Part shown: positions 1-7,558 of the stretch, one piece after another | Layout of the letters: every line of letters begins with the position of its first letter | Numbering within the stretch: the stretch's first letter is position 1 | Assembly (NCBI GenBank): GCA_035525015.1 | Contig: DATLFC010000297.1 | Span: 1-22,351 of the forward strand | Direction: 5' to 3' | Source of the DNA: DATLEX01 sp035525015 | GTDB lineage: Bacteria > Acidobacteriota > Thermoanaerobaculia > Gp7-AA8 | Length of the DNA stretch: 22,351 bases | Program-made: the position numbers and the translations under genes | The notes under the pieces: model-generated | What the model saw: the letters and a program-made list of their open reading frames with translations, nothing else | Databases searched by the model: none | Told to the model about the DNA's origin: nothing

Positions 1-197
1 CATTCCTGCATGTGCAGCCAGATGACCGAGGGGCGGCGCGCGGCTCCCACTTCCGCCGCCACCGCATCGACACTCAGATAGTTCGTGATCCCGAGTCCGA
101 AAGGTGCAGCCACCATCAGTTTGCTGCAGAAGGTGATGAAGTCCCGCCGGTCGACCCCACTGGCCATGAGATGGTCGGCTATGGTTTTCTCGGCCAT
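1..197 (-). CDS. [NiFe] hydrogenase small subunit, N-terminal fragment (runs off left edge)
   Basis: Only the first 65 codons are in the window. The ATG at 197 has a strong ribosome site six bases upstream. Residues 17-36 form a twin-arginine signal: DRRDF followed by a hydrophobic stretch. This is the export signal of periplasmic-facing, membrane-bound (group 1) [NiFe] hydrogenase small subunits. The segment PSVIWLHMQE at 56-65 and the next partial codon (TG-, so Cys or Trp, Cys expected) match the start of the mature small subunit, where WLxxQECTGC carries the first ligands of the proximal Fe-S cluster. The family transfers electrons from H2 oxidation in the large subunit to a membrane cytochrome b or quinone. 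The rest of the gene, and presumably the large-subunit gene, lies left of the window. The exact hydrogenase subgroup cannot be decided from this fragment. Confidence 0.85.
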   Translation of the reverse strand, partial: MAEKTIADHLMASGVDRRDFITFCSKLMVAAPFGLGITNYLSVDAVAAEVGAARRPSVIWLHMQE

Positions 198-203
198 CGC
201 GAT

Positions 204-209
204 CTCCTT
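204..209 (-). promoter_or_regulatory. Shine-Dalgarno site of the hydrogenase small-subunit gene
   Basis: The minus strand reads AAGGAG here, six bases before the ATG at 197. It fixes the start codon and contrasts with the absence of such a site before several other genes in the window. Confidence 0.8.
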
Positions 210-240
210 TGCATTGATCTGCAACGGAGTCTCACGCCGA

Positions 241-282
241 GCGACATCGTGTCGCGGTAGCGGCACACACCGGTCCGTGTGC
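241..282. promoter_or_regulatory. Two adjacent palindromes upstream of the hydrogenase gene, possible operator
   Basis: Positions 241-255 are a perfect inverted repeat with six-base arms (GCGACA, three-base centre, TGTCGC). Positions 263-282 hold a second one (GCACAC, eight bases, GTGTGC) with ACCGGT inside. They lie 44-85 bases before the hydrogenase start codon, where a regulator could bind or an RNA hairpin could form. No promoter boxes are obvious. The palindromes are visible in the sequence; their function is a guess. Confidence 0.3.
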
Positions 283-321
283 GGGGGTCACAGGGGGAAG
301 TCAAAGCCGGAAGGGAACCCG

Positions 322-403
322 TGTCATCCTGAGCCGCGAAGACGGCGAAGGATCCCCCCCGATCGAGGGAGATCCTTCGCGCTCTGCGGCGCTCAGGATG
401 ACA
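322..403. repeat. Imperfect 33-bp inverted repeat, TGTCATCCTGAGC family
   Basis: The left arm (322-354) starts TGTCATCCTGAGC and ends GAAGGATC. The right arm (371-403) is its reverse complement with a few mismatches near the middle; the loop is 16 bases. It sits in the 228-base spacer between the RND permease stop and the hydrogenase start, so its RNA hairpin could also slow read-through from the efflux operon. There is no T-run, so it is not a classic terminator. Related copies occur at 20048-20073 and 21840-21974. Confidence 0.85.
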
Positions 404-425
404 TCGCCCCGGCCTCAGGAGCCGC

Positions 426-3400
426 CTACGCCGTGGCCCGATCGTCCTCGCGCTCGGTGACCCTCCAACGCCGGACGAACGCCCGGACGCGCGCCATCGT
501 CCCTGTCGCGCTGATGTAGGCGTTCGGGATGAGGATCAGCGTGACGAGCGTGGAGGCCAGCAGGCCGCCGATGACCACGCGGGCGAACGCCGCCTGGATC
601 TCGGCGCCGACGCCGATTCCGAGCGCCAGCGGGAGCAGGCCGAGGATCGTGGTGGTGGAGGTCATCAGGATGGGGCGGAGGCGCAGGCGCCCCGCTTCCA
701 CCACCGCTTCGGCGGTCGGCATGTGGCGCTCGCGGCGCAGCAGGTTGATGGCGTCGACGAGCACGATGGCGTTGTTCACGACGATGCCGATCAGCATGAT
801 CAATCCCATGACGCTCTGGATGTTCAGCGTCGTTCCGGTGAGGAGCAGCGCCGGCACCACGCCGATCAGCGCCACCGGCACCGAGAGCATGACGATGAGC
901 GGATCGACCAGCCGCTCGAACTGCGCGGCCAGGAGCATGTAGACGAGCACCAGCGCCATGACGATGGCGATGACGAAATCGCGCCGCGCTTCCTGCTGCT
1001 CCTGATACTCGCCGCCGAAGAGCAGCGACGTGCCGGGCGGCATCTCCAACTCGCCCAGCGCGGCCTGGATCCGCTCCACGGCGTCGCCGAGAGCCACGCC
1101 GCTCTCCAGGCTGGCGTTGACGTAGGTAACGCGCTGCCCGTCGACGCGATTGATGTCCAGCGGCCCGCGCCCTCGCTCCCATCGCACGACCGACGAGAGC
1201 GGCACCACGTCGCCGGCCGGCGTCCGCAGCGTGATGTTGCGCAGATCCTGCTGCGTCAGCCGGTCGTCGGGAGCGAGGCGGACCATGATCGAATACTCCT
1301 CGCCCCGGTCTCGGAAGCGCCCCGCCTCCACGCCGCCGACGTTCGCCTGCAGCGTCCGCGCGACCTCGCGCGTCGTGAGCCCGAGCTGCGAGATGCGGTC
1401 GCGGTCGAAGATGAGATTCTGTTCCGGCCTCCCCTCGCGGCGGCTGACGCGCACGTCCGCGACGCCCGGCACCTGCTCCATCCGGGTGCGCATCGCCGCG
1501 GCGGTGCGGTCGGCCCGATCGAGGTCCCAGTCGCGCAGTTCGATCTCGACCGCATCCTCACCCGACCCCGAGCTGAAGATGCGGCGGAGAATCCACAGCC
1601 CCGGCTGCGCGTCGACGCGGATCTCTCCCCCTGGAATGCGCCCCTCCAGGGCCTGGCGAAGCCGGTCGGCCAGGACCGTGGCGCTCACGCTCCGTTGATC
1701 GGGCGGCGCCAGCTTCAGCTCCACCTCGGCATCGCCGCCGCGCACTTCGATCGACACCAGATCCACATCTCCCGGCGCCAGCACGTCGCGGACGAGCATC
1801 TCCAGCTCGTTGACATACGCCCGCACCACCGCGATGTTCGTCCCCTGGGCCATCTCCAGCTCGACGTCGATCTCATCCGCCTCCGTGTGCGGGGCCAGCT
1901 CCACCGGGATCAGCGGCCAGAGAAGGAAGGCCGCCAGGACCGCCACGGCCACGACGGCGAAAACGCGGCGGCGATGCTGGATCGAGGCCCGCAGCCGTTT
2001 CGTGTACCACCGCTCCAGGTGGGTCGTGAACGTCGCGGACTTCGCCCCGCCGGAAGTGGTGCGGAGGAGCCGCGCCGCCATCATCGGCACCAGCGTCAGC
2101 GCAACGAGCAGCGAACAGAGAAGCGCGAAGACGACCACGAGCGCCAGGGCCTGGAAGAGCGCGCCGCTCGTCGTGCGGGTGAAGACCACCGGCACGAAGA
2201 TCACGCACGTGGTCAGCGTCGAGGCGATGATGGCCCCGCCGACGTCGCGCGTTCCCATGCTCGCCGCCTGCGCCGCGCCGGCTCCTTGCTCTTCCCTCTT
2301 CCTGACGATGCTCTCCAGAACGACGATGGCGTTGTCGACGATCATCCCCACCCCGAGAGCGAGTCCGCCGAAGGTCATCTGGTTCAGGGTCAGCCCGCCA
2401 AAGTAGAGAAGTCCGAACGTGGAGATGACGGAGATGGGGATGGAGACGGCGATCATGGCCGTGCTGGCGCGGTTGCGCAGGAAGAAGTAGAGAACGACGA
2501 CCGCCAGCAGCGATCCCCAGATCGCGGAGGTCTGCACCGCATCGATCGACTGCCGGATGAAGTTGCTCTGGTCGGAGAAGACCGTCAGCTCGACGTCGTC
2601 GCGTTCGGCGTTGATCCGGGCGACCTCCTCCCGGATCTCCTCGGCAACCCTCACGGTGTTGGCACCGCTCTGCTTCTGGATGCCCATCGTCACCGAAGGG
2701 ACGCCGTTGACCGTGGCCAGATACCGCACGTCGGCGAACGTGTCGCGGACCTGCGCCACGTCCTGCACGCGCACCGGCAGCCCGTTCACCGTCGTGATCA
2801 CGGTGCGGGCGATCTCGTCCACGGAACGGAATTCGCCCATGCCGCGAACGTAGAGATCGGCGAAACCGCTCTTCACGTTGCCGCCGGGGAGCGTCACGTT
2901 CTCCGCCGCCAGCGACTGCTGGACATCGAGCGCGGTCAAACCTGCCGCGGCCAGGCGGTCGCGGTCGAGATCGATGCGGATCTCGCGGGTGATTCCGCCG
3001 CGCAGCTGGATCGTGCCGACGCCCGGTATCTGTTCGAAGCGGCGCGCCAGATCCTCCTGCAGGATCTCGGTCAGGTCGATCAGCGGCAGCGTCGACGTGG
3101 CGAAGAGGCTGATCACCTCGATGCGGTCGAGGTCGAGCTTGAAGATCTCCGGCGCGCCCGCTTCGACCGGGAAATCGTCCCGGATCCGCTCGAGCGAGGC
3201 ACGGACGTCGTTCGCCGCCTCATCGATGTTGGTGCCGCGCGCGAACTCGAGGCGGACCCGCGACGATCCCTCCTCCGACTGCGAGACGACGCGCGTCAGG
3301 TTCGGCAGACCCGACAGGGCGTTCTCGATCGGGTCGGTGATGATCTGCTCGATCTCTTCCGGGCCGACGTTCGGATAGCCGACCCGGACCGTGAGCTGCG

Positions 3401-3530
3401 TGAACTCGATCTGCGGCAGCAGATCGACCGGCAGGCTCCGGAACGAGACGATGCCGATCACGATCAGCATCAGGTAGACCATCGATGTGGCTACAGGACG
3501 CCGGATGCAGAGATCAGTGATCGAAGCCAT
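426..3530 (-). CDS. RND family efflux permease (AcrB/SwrC-like)
   Basis: This 1034-residue protein has the full length and two-fold repeated plan of an inner-membrane RND pump: an N-terminal helix after MASITDLCIRRPVATSM, a large periplasmic loop, TM2-6, then the same again. RND signatures are clear: FRSLPVDLLPQI near 30-41, the porter domain with GxxxIRIDLDR near 180-190, and TM4 with GVGMIVDNAIVVLESI near 393-408. At the AcrB proton-relay pair D407/D408 it has D399 and N400. In TM10 the usual Lys is also Asn (GIVVNNAIVLVD). This pattern occurs in SwrC-like pumps and suggests a different coupling arrangement from AcrB. The gene follows the adaptor by nine bases and must be co-transcribed with it. 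Substrates cannot be told from sequence. A TolC-type outer-membrane partner is not in the window. Confidence 0.93.
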   Translation of the reverse strand: MASITDLCIRRPVATSMVYLMLIVIGIVSFRSLPVDLLPQIEFTQLTVRVGYPNVGPEEIEQIITDPIENALSGLPNLTRVVSQSEEGSSRVRLEFARGTNIDEAANDVRASLERIRDDFPVEAGAPEIFKLDLDRIEVISLFATSTLPLIDLTEILQEDLARRFEQIPGVGTIQLRGGITREIRIDLDRDRLAAAGLTALDVQQSLAAENVTLPGGNVKSGFADLYVRGMGEFRSVDEIARTVITTVNGLPVRVQDVAQVRDTFADVRYLATVNGVPSVTMGIQKQSGANTVRVAEEIREEVARINAERDDVELTVFSDQSNFIRQSIDAVQTSAIWGSLLAVVVLYFFLRNRASTAMIAVSIPISVISTFGLLYFGGLTLNQMTFGGLALGVGMIVDNAIVVLESIVRKREEQGAGAAQAASMGTRDVGGAIIASTLTTCVIFVPVVFTRTTSGALFQALALVVVFALLCSLLVALTLVPMMAARLLRTTSGGAKSATFTTHLERWYTKRLRASIQHRRRVFAVVAVAVLAAFLLWPLIPVELAPHTEADEIDVELEMAQGTNIAVVRAYVNELEMLVRDVLAPGDVDLVSIEVRGGDAEVELKLAPPDQRSVSATVLADRLRQALEGRIPGGEIRVDAQPGLWILRRIFSSGSGEDAVEIELRDWDLDRADRTAAAMRTRMEQVPGVADVRVSRREGRPEQNLIFDRDRISQLGLTTREVARTLQANVGGVEAGRFRDRGEEYSIMVRLAPDDRLTQQDLRNITLRTPAGDVVPLSSVVRWERGRGPLDINRVDGQRVTYVNASLESGVALGDAVERIQAALGELEMPPGTSLLFGGEYQEQQEARRDFVIAIVMALVLVYMLLAAQFERLVDPLIVMLSVPVALIGVVPALLLTGTTLNIQSVMGLIMLIGIVVNNAIVLVDAINLLRRERHMPTAEAVVEAGRLRLRPILMTSTTTILGLLPLALGIGVGAEIQAAFARVVIGGLLASTLVTLILIPNAYISATGTMARVRAFVRRWRVTEREDDRATA

Positions 3531-3539
3531 GGTCGGTTC

Positions 3540-4790
3540 TCAGTTGGCCTTGCCGCGGAGATACTCGCTGCTGTCGGGAGGCACCGCGCCCGACGTCCTT
3601 GCGATTCGCTGCTGCATGGCGAGGAAGTCCTCGACCATGTCCTCGCGCTGCAGCGTTTGCAGCTGCACGACGCGCTCCCACGTCGCTCGCTTCACTCGCG
3701 CCACCTTCGCCTGGTCGCGCGCCAGCAGGTGCTGCCCGTTCGTCACCACCCATTCGCCCGGCTCCACGCCGCGCACGCCCGCCATCCCGTGCCCCTGACC
3801 GACGATCTCCACGTTTCGATGACTCACCGGTTGTGGCGCATCGCCGTCCGCCGGCGCGCCGACCACGAACACCCCGTCGGTCCCGTTCTGCGGGTCTTCC
3901 CACAGCGCGCTCAACGGAATCAGCGTCGCCGATTCGCTCTCGCCGTAGAGAACCTCGACCGGGACGAACATTCCCGGGCGGAGCCGGCTGCCTGCGCTGG
4001 TGACGTCGATCTCCGCGATGGTGCTGAACGCGCCGCTCTCGAGGAACGGCGAGATGCGGGAGATCTCGGAGCGCGTCGCACCCGCGATCACGACGGGATC
4101 CCCTTTCTGCACGCGGCCGACCATCTCCTGCGTCAGCGGAATCTCGACGATCAGCTCGCTCGGATCGCCGAGTATGAAAAGGAGCGTGTCCCGCCCCGCC
4201 AGCATCCCCACTTCCGCGTTCCGCTGGCCGACGTATCCGGCCACCGGGGCCCGGAGAATGGCCTTGGCGAGCGCGGAGCGCCGCTCCTGTTCGGTCGCCC
4301 GCGCCTGCGCGATGCGCGCCACGGCCTGGTCGGCGCTGGCACGCGCCCCCGCTACCTGCGCCTCGAGCGTCTCCAGATCCACGGCGCTGATCAGCTTCTC
4401 CTCGGCCAGCGCGCGCGTCCGGCTGACCTGCGCCCCCAGCTCCCGCACGCGCGCCTGCGCCTCGCGCGCCGATGCCTCGGCGAGCTGCACGTTCGCCGCC
4501 GCCTGGCTGAGCTGCTGCCGCAGCTCGTCGTCGCGATGCCGCACCAGCGGCTGCCCCTTCGCCACCTGCTCCCCGCTCCGGACGTACACCTCGACGATCG
4601 GCGCCTCCACCTCGGCCCGGATCGCCACCTGGTTCGCCGCCTTCACCCGCCCACTGACCCGCTCGCTCTGCGGCAGCCCCCCGCTCCGCGCCTCCACGGC
4701 TTCCACCAGCGGAACGCCTCGCTCGGGCGCCGCGTCCGGCTCCCCGCCGCAGGCGACCACGATCAGAATCAGAGGAAGTCCACGAGCCAT
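3540..4790 (-). CDS. RND efflux periplasmic adaptor (membrane fusion protein), likely lipoprotein
   Basis: From the ATG at 4790 this is a 416-residue protein. It begins with a short hydrophobic segment ending in VVAC, a lipobox that would anchor it to the inner membrane. It then shows the adaptor order: a biotinyl-lipoyl half (VSGRVKAANQVAIRAEV), an Ala/Glu/Arg-rich alpha-hairpin coiled coil, the second lipoyl half (ILRAPVAGYVGQRNAEVG), then beta-barrel and membrane-proximal domains with LRPGMFVPVEV. It links the RND permease encoded nine bases downstream to an outer-membrane channel. An in-frame GTG/ATG at 4841/4838 would add 17 polar residues before the signal and hide the lipobox. The start at 4790 is preferred because a TATAGT box lies ten bases upstream, as at other starts here. 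The gene follows ftsY with a short gap. Confidence 0.9.
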   Translation of the reverse strand: MARGLPLILIVVACGGEPDAAPERGVPLVEAVEARSGGLPQSERVSGRVKAANQVAIRAEVEAPIVEVYVRSGEQVAKGQPLVRHRDDELRQQLSQAAANVQLAEASAREAQARVRELGAQVSRTRALAEEKLISAVDLETLEAQVAGARASADQAVARIAQARATEQERRSALAKAILRAPVAGYVGQRNAEVGMLAGRDTLLFILGDPSELIVEIPLTQEMVGRVQKGDPVVIAGATRSEISRISPFLESGAFSTIAEIDVTSAGSRLRPGMFVPVEVLYGESESATLIPLSALWEDPQNGTDGVFVVGAPADGDAPQPVSHRNVEIVGQGHGMAGVRGVEPGEWVVTNGQHLLARDQAKVARVKRATWERVVQLQTLQREDMVEDFLAMQQRIARTSGAVPPDSSEYLRGKAN

Positions 4791-4800
4791 CGCTGGTTTA

Positions 4801-4806
4801 ACTATA
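4801..4806 (-). promoter_or_regulatory. Putative -10 box (TATAGT) for a leaderless RND adaptor mRNA
   Basis: The minus strand reads TATAGT, then ten bases, then the ATG at 4790. No Shine-Dalgarno sequence lies between. Transcription would begin at or next to the start codon. No good -35 box is visible. The same arrangement occurs before four other genes in the window. Confidence 0.45.
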
Positions 4807-4837
4807 AGGGAAGCCACGATGTTTCCTCTGTCGGCCA

Positions 4838-5764
4838 TCACTCAAACAGCATCTCCACATAGGCGGCCGGATCAAACGGGATCAGGTCCTCGGCCGACTC
4901 CCCCACCCCGAGGAATTTCACGGGGATGTCGAACTGGCGCATGATCGAGAGGATCACGCCGCCTTTGGCGGTGCCGTCGAGCTTCGTCACCACCATGCCG
5001 GTGACGCCGGCGGCCTCGAGGAAGGCGGCCGCCTGACTGACGCCGTTCTGGCCGGTCGTGCCGTCGAGCACCAGGAGCGTCTCGTGCGGGGCGCCGGGCA
5101 TCTCCTTTTCGATGACGCGGCGGACCTTGGTCAGCTCCTGCATCAGATGCGCTTTGTTGTGGAGGCGCCCGGCGGTGTCGATGAGCACGACGTCGGCGTT
5201 GCGCGATCTCGCGGCGGTCACGGTGTCGTGGGCAACGGCTCCCGGATCCGATCCCGCTTTGTGCTTCACGACGGGAACGCCGACGCGGTCGGCCCACATC
5301 TGCAGCTGTTCGATCGCGGCGGCGCGAAAGGTGTCGGCGGCGCCGACGATCACGCTTTTCCCCTCGCTCTTCCAGCGCGCGGCGAGCTTGGCGATCGTGG
5401 TGGTCTTCCCGGTGCCGTTCACGCCGACGACGAGGATGACGAACGGCTTCGCCTTCGTCAGATCGACGGGGACGGCCGCGCGCTGGGGGATGAGCGCGCG
5501 GGTCTCCTCACGGAGCACGGCGGTCAGCCGGTCCATCGTGGTGATCTTCTCGGTCCGGACCCGCTCCTCGAGCCGGTCGACGAGCGCCATGGTCAGCTCC
5601 GCGCCGACGTCGGCGCCGAGGAGCCCTTCCTCCAGGCCGTCGATCGCGCTCCGGTCGACGGGAAGGTCGGGAGTCATCGACTCCTTCACCTTCTCGATGA
5701 TCTCGGTGTGGGTCATGAACAAGCCGCGCTTCAGCTTGTCGAAGAAGGTCTTCTCATCCTTCAT
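4838..5764 (-). CDS. ftsY: Signal recognition particle receptor FtsY
   Basis: The 308-residue protein is a short-form SRP receptor GTPase that docks ribosome-SRP complexes at the SecYEG translocon. The N terminus (FFDKLKRGL near 7-15) can form the amphipathic membrane-targeting helix; the long acidic A domain of E. coli FtsY is absent, as in many bacteria. The NG domain is complete: G1 GVNGTGKTTT (114-123), DTFRAAA (144-150), G3 DTAGR (196-200), G4 TKLDGTAKGG (260-269) and GVGESAEDL (286-294). It starts three bases after the ClpX-like gene stop, so the two are co-transcribed. Met17 is an alternative start but would remove the membrane-binding helix. Confidence 0.97.
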   Translation of the reverse strand: MKDEKTFFDKLKRGLFMTHTEIIEKVKESMTPDLPVDRSAIDGLEEGLLGADVGAELTMALVDRLEERVRTEKITTMDRLTAVLREETRALIPQRAAVPVDLTKAKPFVILVVGVNGTGKTTTIAKLAARWKSEGKSVIVGAADTFRAAAIEQLQMWADRVGVPVVKHKAGSDPGAVAHDTVTAARSRNADVVLIDTAGRLHNKAHLMQELTKVRRVIEKEMPGAPHETLLVLDGTTGQNGVSQAAAFLEAAGVTGMVVTKLDGTAKGGVILSIMRQFDIPVKFLGVGESAEDLIPFDPAAYVEMLFE

Positions 5765-5767
5765 CCT

Positions 5768-6844
5768 TCAGCCTTTCCGGCGCCCTCCCTGCTCGCGCTG
5801 GGTGATCGCTTTCCGCACCATCTCCTCATCGACCACGACGACGCCGGCGGTGGGCTCGAATTCGAGACTGCGAATCACGCGCCGGAAAATCTCGCGCAGC
5901 GCGCGGGCCCCGACGCGTTTCTGCCGCGACGCATCCCAGGCGATGTTGATGAGCGCGCCGCGCGTGATCTGCAGGTCGACCCCGAACCGCTTGAAATAGT
6001 CGCGCGAGGTGCGGAAGATCGAGCCGTCCGGCTCGACGAAGATCCTGGCCAGGTCCCCCTCCGCCAGATCGTTGAGAACCACGATCGATTCGAAGCGGGA
6101 GACGAACTGCGGCGTCATCCCGTAGCGGAAGAGGTCGTCGTACTTCAGGTAGTCGCGGAGGTGAAACGGCAGTTCCTCGCGCACTTCGCCGGAGGCGGAG
6201 ACGACGACCACCGGCTGCAGCGGCGCGACGTCCTGGCCGATGGTGGCCCGGCGCAGCACGCTCTCGTACAGCTCCTCGAACGCGCCGCCGGCCACGAAGA
6301 GAATGCCGGACGAGTTCACCGCGTGCTCGAACCCGTCCGCGGAGAACGTGACGTGCTCGTTCTCCATCAGCGTCAAAAGCGCCTCCTGCGCCACGATTCC
6401 CCGCACGTTCGGCGCGCCGCTGACCTGGGCGCGGATCTTGTCGACTTCATCGATGAAGACGATGCCGTGCTCGACGAGACCGATGACGCGGTCCATGTCC
6501 GCCCGATCGCCGAGCCTCCGCCGCGCGTTCTCGTACAGCCGCGCCAGCACCGTCCGGCCGTACCCGGAATGCTCCTCGGCCAGCACGTTCGCGTTCAGCC
6601 GGACCACGTTCGCGTACTCACCGAGGCCGGCGGCGCTGGACAGGTACCCCTCGATCGCACGCATGAGCGTGGTCTTGCCGGAGCCGGAATTGCCGATCAG
6701 CAGGATGTTCGGCGCCGGATGCCCCACCAGATGCTTGACCAGCGCGACGCTCAGCTCGCGGATGGCGTCGTCCTGGCCGACGACGCTCTTGCGGATCTCC
6801 TCGTAGATGTCGCGCGGACGGAAGGGGAACTCGGTGGTGGCCAT
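5768..6844 (-). CDS. Divergent ClpX-like AAA+ ATPase without zinc-binding domain
   Basis: Starting at the ATG at 6844 the protein has 358 residues. It aligns by eye with the AAA+ core of ClpX/HslU: VVGQDDAI (21-28), Walker A GNSGSGKTT (51-59), a pore-loop-like SGYGR (93-97), Walker B IVFIDEVDK (128-136), an arginine-finger region TPQFVSRFE (244-252) and sensor-2 GARALR (312-317). ClpX normally has about 60 N-terminal residues binding zinc; none are present. The IGF loop that docks ClpX to ClpP is not seen in the equivalent stretch (about 195-225). It is therefore probably an unfoldase or remodelling ATPase with another partner, or none. The ORF extends upstream of 6844, but that extension is heptamer-repeat DNA. 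A TACACT box lies nine bases before the ATG. It is co-transcribed with ftsY. Confidence 0.85.
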   Translation of the reverse strand: MATTEFPFRPRDIYEEIRKSVVGQDDAIRELSVALVKHLVGHPAPNILLIGNSGSGKTTLMRAIEGYLSSAAGLGEYANVVRLNANVLAEEHSGYGRTVLARLYENARRRLGDRADMDRVIGLVEHGIVFIDEVDKIRAQVSGAPNVRGIVAQEALLTLMENEHVTFSADGFEHAVNSSGILFVAGGAFEELYESVLRRATIGQDVAPLQPVVVVSASGEVREELPFHLRDYLKYDDLFRYGMTPQFVSRFESIVVLNDLAEGDLARIFVEPDGSIFRTSRDYFKRFGVDLQITRGALINIAWDASRQKRVGARALREIFRRVIRSLEFEPTAGVVVVDEEMVRKAITQREQGGRRKG

Positions 6845-6853
6845 CGCGGGGCG

Positions 6854-6859
6854 AGTGTA
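6854..6859 (-). promoter_or_regulatory. Putative -10 box (TACACT) for a leaderless ClpX-like gene mRNA
   Basis: The minus strand has TACACT, nine bases, then ATG at 6844, with no Shine-Dalgarno sequence. The region just upstream, where a -35 box would sit, is heptamer repeat, so the promoter would be built partly on repeat DNA. Confidence 0.4.
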
Positions 6860-6863
6860 GCGC

Positions 6864-6927
6864 GTTGGGCGTTGGTCGTTGGTCGTTGGTGGGTGGGCCG
6901 ACCAACGACCAACGACCAACGACCAAC
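6864..6927. repeat. GTTGGTC heptamer array with inverted partner, intergenic hairpin
   Basis: About four tandem copies of GTTGGTC (first degenerate, last incomplete; 6864-6890) are followed by a short G-rich loop and four tandem copies of GACCAAC (6900-6927). These are reverse complements, so the whole unit can fold into a long hairpin. It fills the 93-base gap between the tail-anchored protein gene and the ClpX-like gene. It may act as a transcript end or attenuator, although no T-run follows on either strand. A near-identical unit lies inside addB at 10284-10353. Confidence 0.9.
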
Positions 6928-6937
6928 GTGAACGCCC

Positions 6938-7558
6938 TCACGCAAACAGCGAAAACACCACCGCCAGCACCACCACGGCCAGCACCGCGATGGAGATGTA
7001 AAACGCCTGCAGGGTCTGCTTGTGCATGTTCACGGTCTCGCGCCGTTCGTTGAGGAGGTACTGGAGGTACTCGATGCGCGGGCGGACCGTTCCCACTCTC
7101 TCCTCCAGGCTGGGGTAGAGCACCTGATTGATGGCCGGCACCATCACCACGGGGATGAACGTCGCGCCACCGCTGCGCGTGACGTACTCGTTGAGTATCT
7201 CGTTGTGCGGCTGATCGTTGGTCGGTACGAGGCAGTGAAAGACGGTCGTCGACTGCAGGACCGACAGCGCCTTCTGCAACGCGTTCTTGGCGCGGTAGAG
7301 CTGCACCACCGATTCCGAGGTCTGGCGGAGGATCCGTTCGTTCAGCTCGGGGATCTTCGTGAAGATGAACACCGTCTCGCCGCGCGCGAAGGTGATCTTC
7401 TCCTCGCGGCGGAAGATCACCTCGTCATGGGCGTGCCAGTCATCCCCGTCGCCCAGGTCGGACGAGAACCCCTCCTCGCGCAGCCTCTGCATCAGACGCG
7501 TAACGCAATCCATCCCCTCGGGCGACTCCACAGGTTTCTCAGCGGTCAGCTTTTGCAT
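6938..7558 (-). CDS. Tail-anchored membrane protein of unknown function
   Basis: I do not recognise this 206-residue protein. It has a mostly polar N-terminal region, a long helical middle with potential for coiled coil (about 70-105 and 150-185), and one strongly hydrophobic segment at the very C terminus (about 186-205). It would therefore be anchored by its tail with the body in the cytoplasm. There is no signal peptide or enzyme motif. The gene starts at the ATG at 7558, 20 bases inside the end of the receiver-domain gene; Met16 (ATG at 7513) is an alternative that removes the overlap. The overlap indicates translation together with the response regulator and perhaps a shared pathway. Frame, codon use and position in the operon support a real gene. 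Confidence 0.75.
   Translation of the reverse strand: MQKLTAEKPVESPEGMDCVTRLMQRLREEGFSSDLGDGDDWHAHDEVIFRREEKITFARGETVFIFTKIPELNERILRQTSESVVQLYRAKNALQKALSVLQSTTVFHCLVPTNDQPHNEILNEYVTRSGGATFIPVVMVPAINQVLYPSLEERVGTVRPRIEYLQYLLNERRETVNMHKQTLQAFYISIAVLAVVVLAVVFSLFA

Noticed and set aside
322..403. Rho-independent terminator of the RND operon
   Set aside because: The stem is strong but no T-run follows on the minus strand, and the same family occurs inside coding sequence elsewhere. Kept as a repeat only.
4791..4841. Upstream GTG/ATG start for the RND adaptor
   Set aside because: It would place 17 polar residues before the lipoprotein signal; the start at 4790 gives a proper lipobox and a -10 box at the spacing seen at other genes.
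723..4862. 1379-codon open frame on the plus strand
   Set aside because: It lies antisense to the RND permease and adaptor, which have full family motifs. Its translation is His/Arg/Asp-rich without any domain, the usual shadow of GC-rich coding DNA.
6845..6919. 25-residue N-terminal extension of the ClpX-like protein
   Set aside because: The extra residues (VGRWSAHPP, TTNDQRPTR) are translated heptamer repeat; the homologous core begins just after the ATG at 6844.
6864..6927. Possible CRISPR array
   Set aside because: The 7-base units are contiguous with no spacers, and the second half is the inverse of the first. No cas genes are nearby.
5084..6931. 615-codon open frame on the plus strand
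   Set aside because: Antisense to ftsY and the ClpX-like gene; no domain, His/Asp/Arg-rich.
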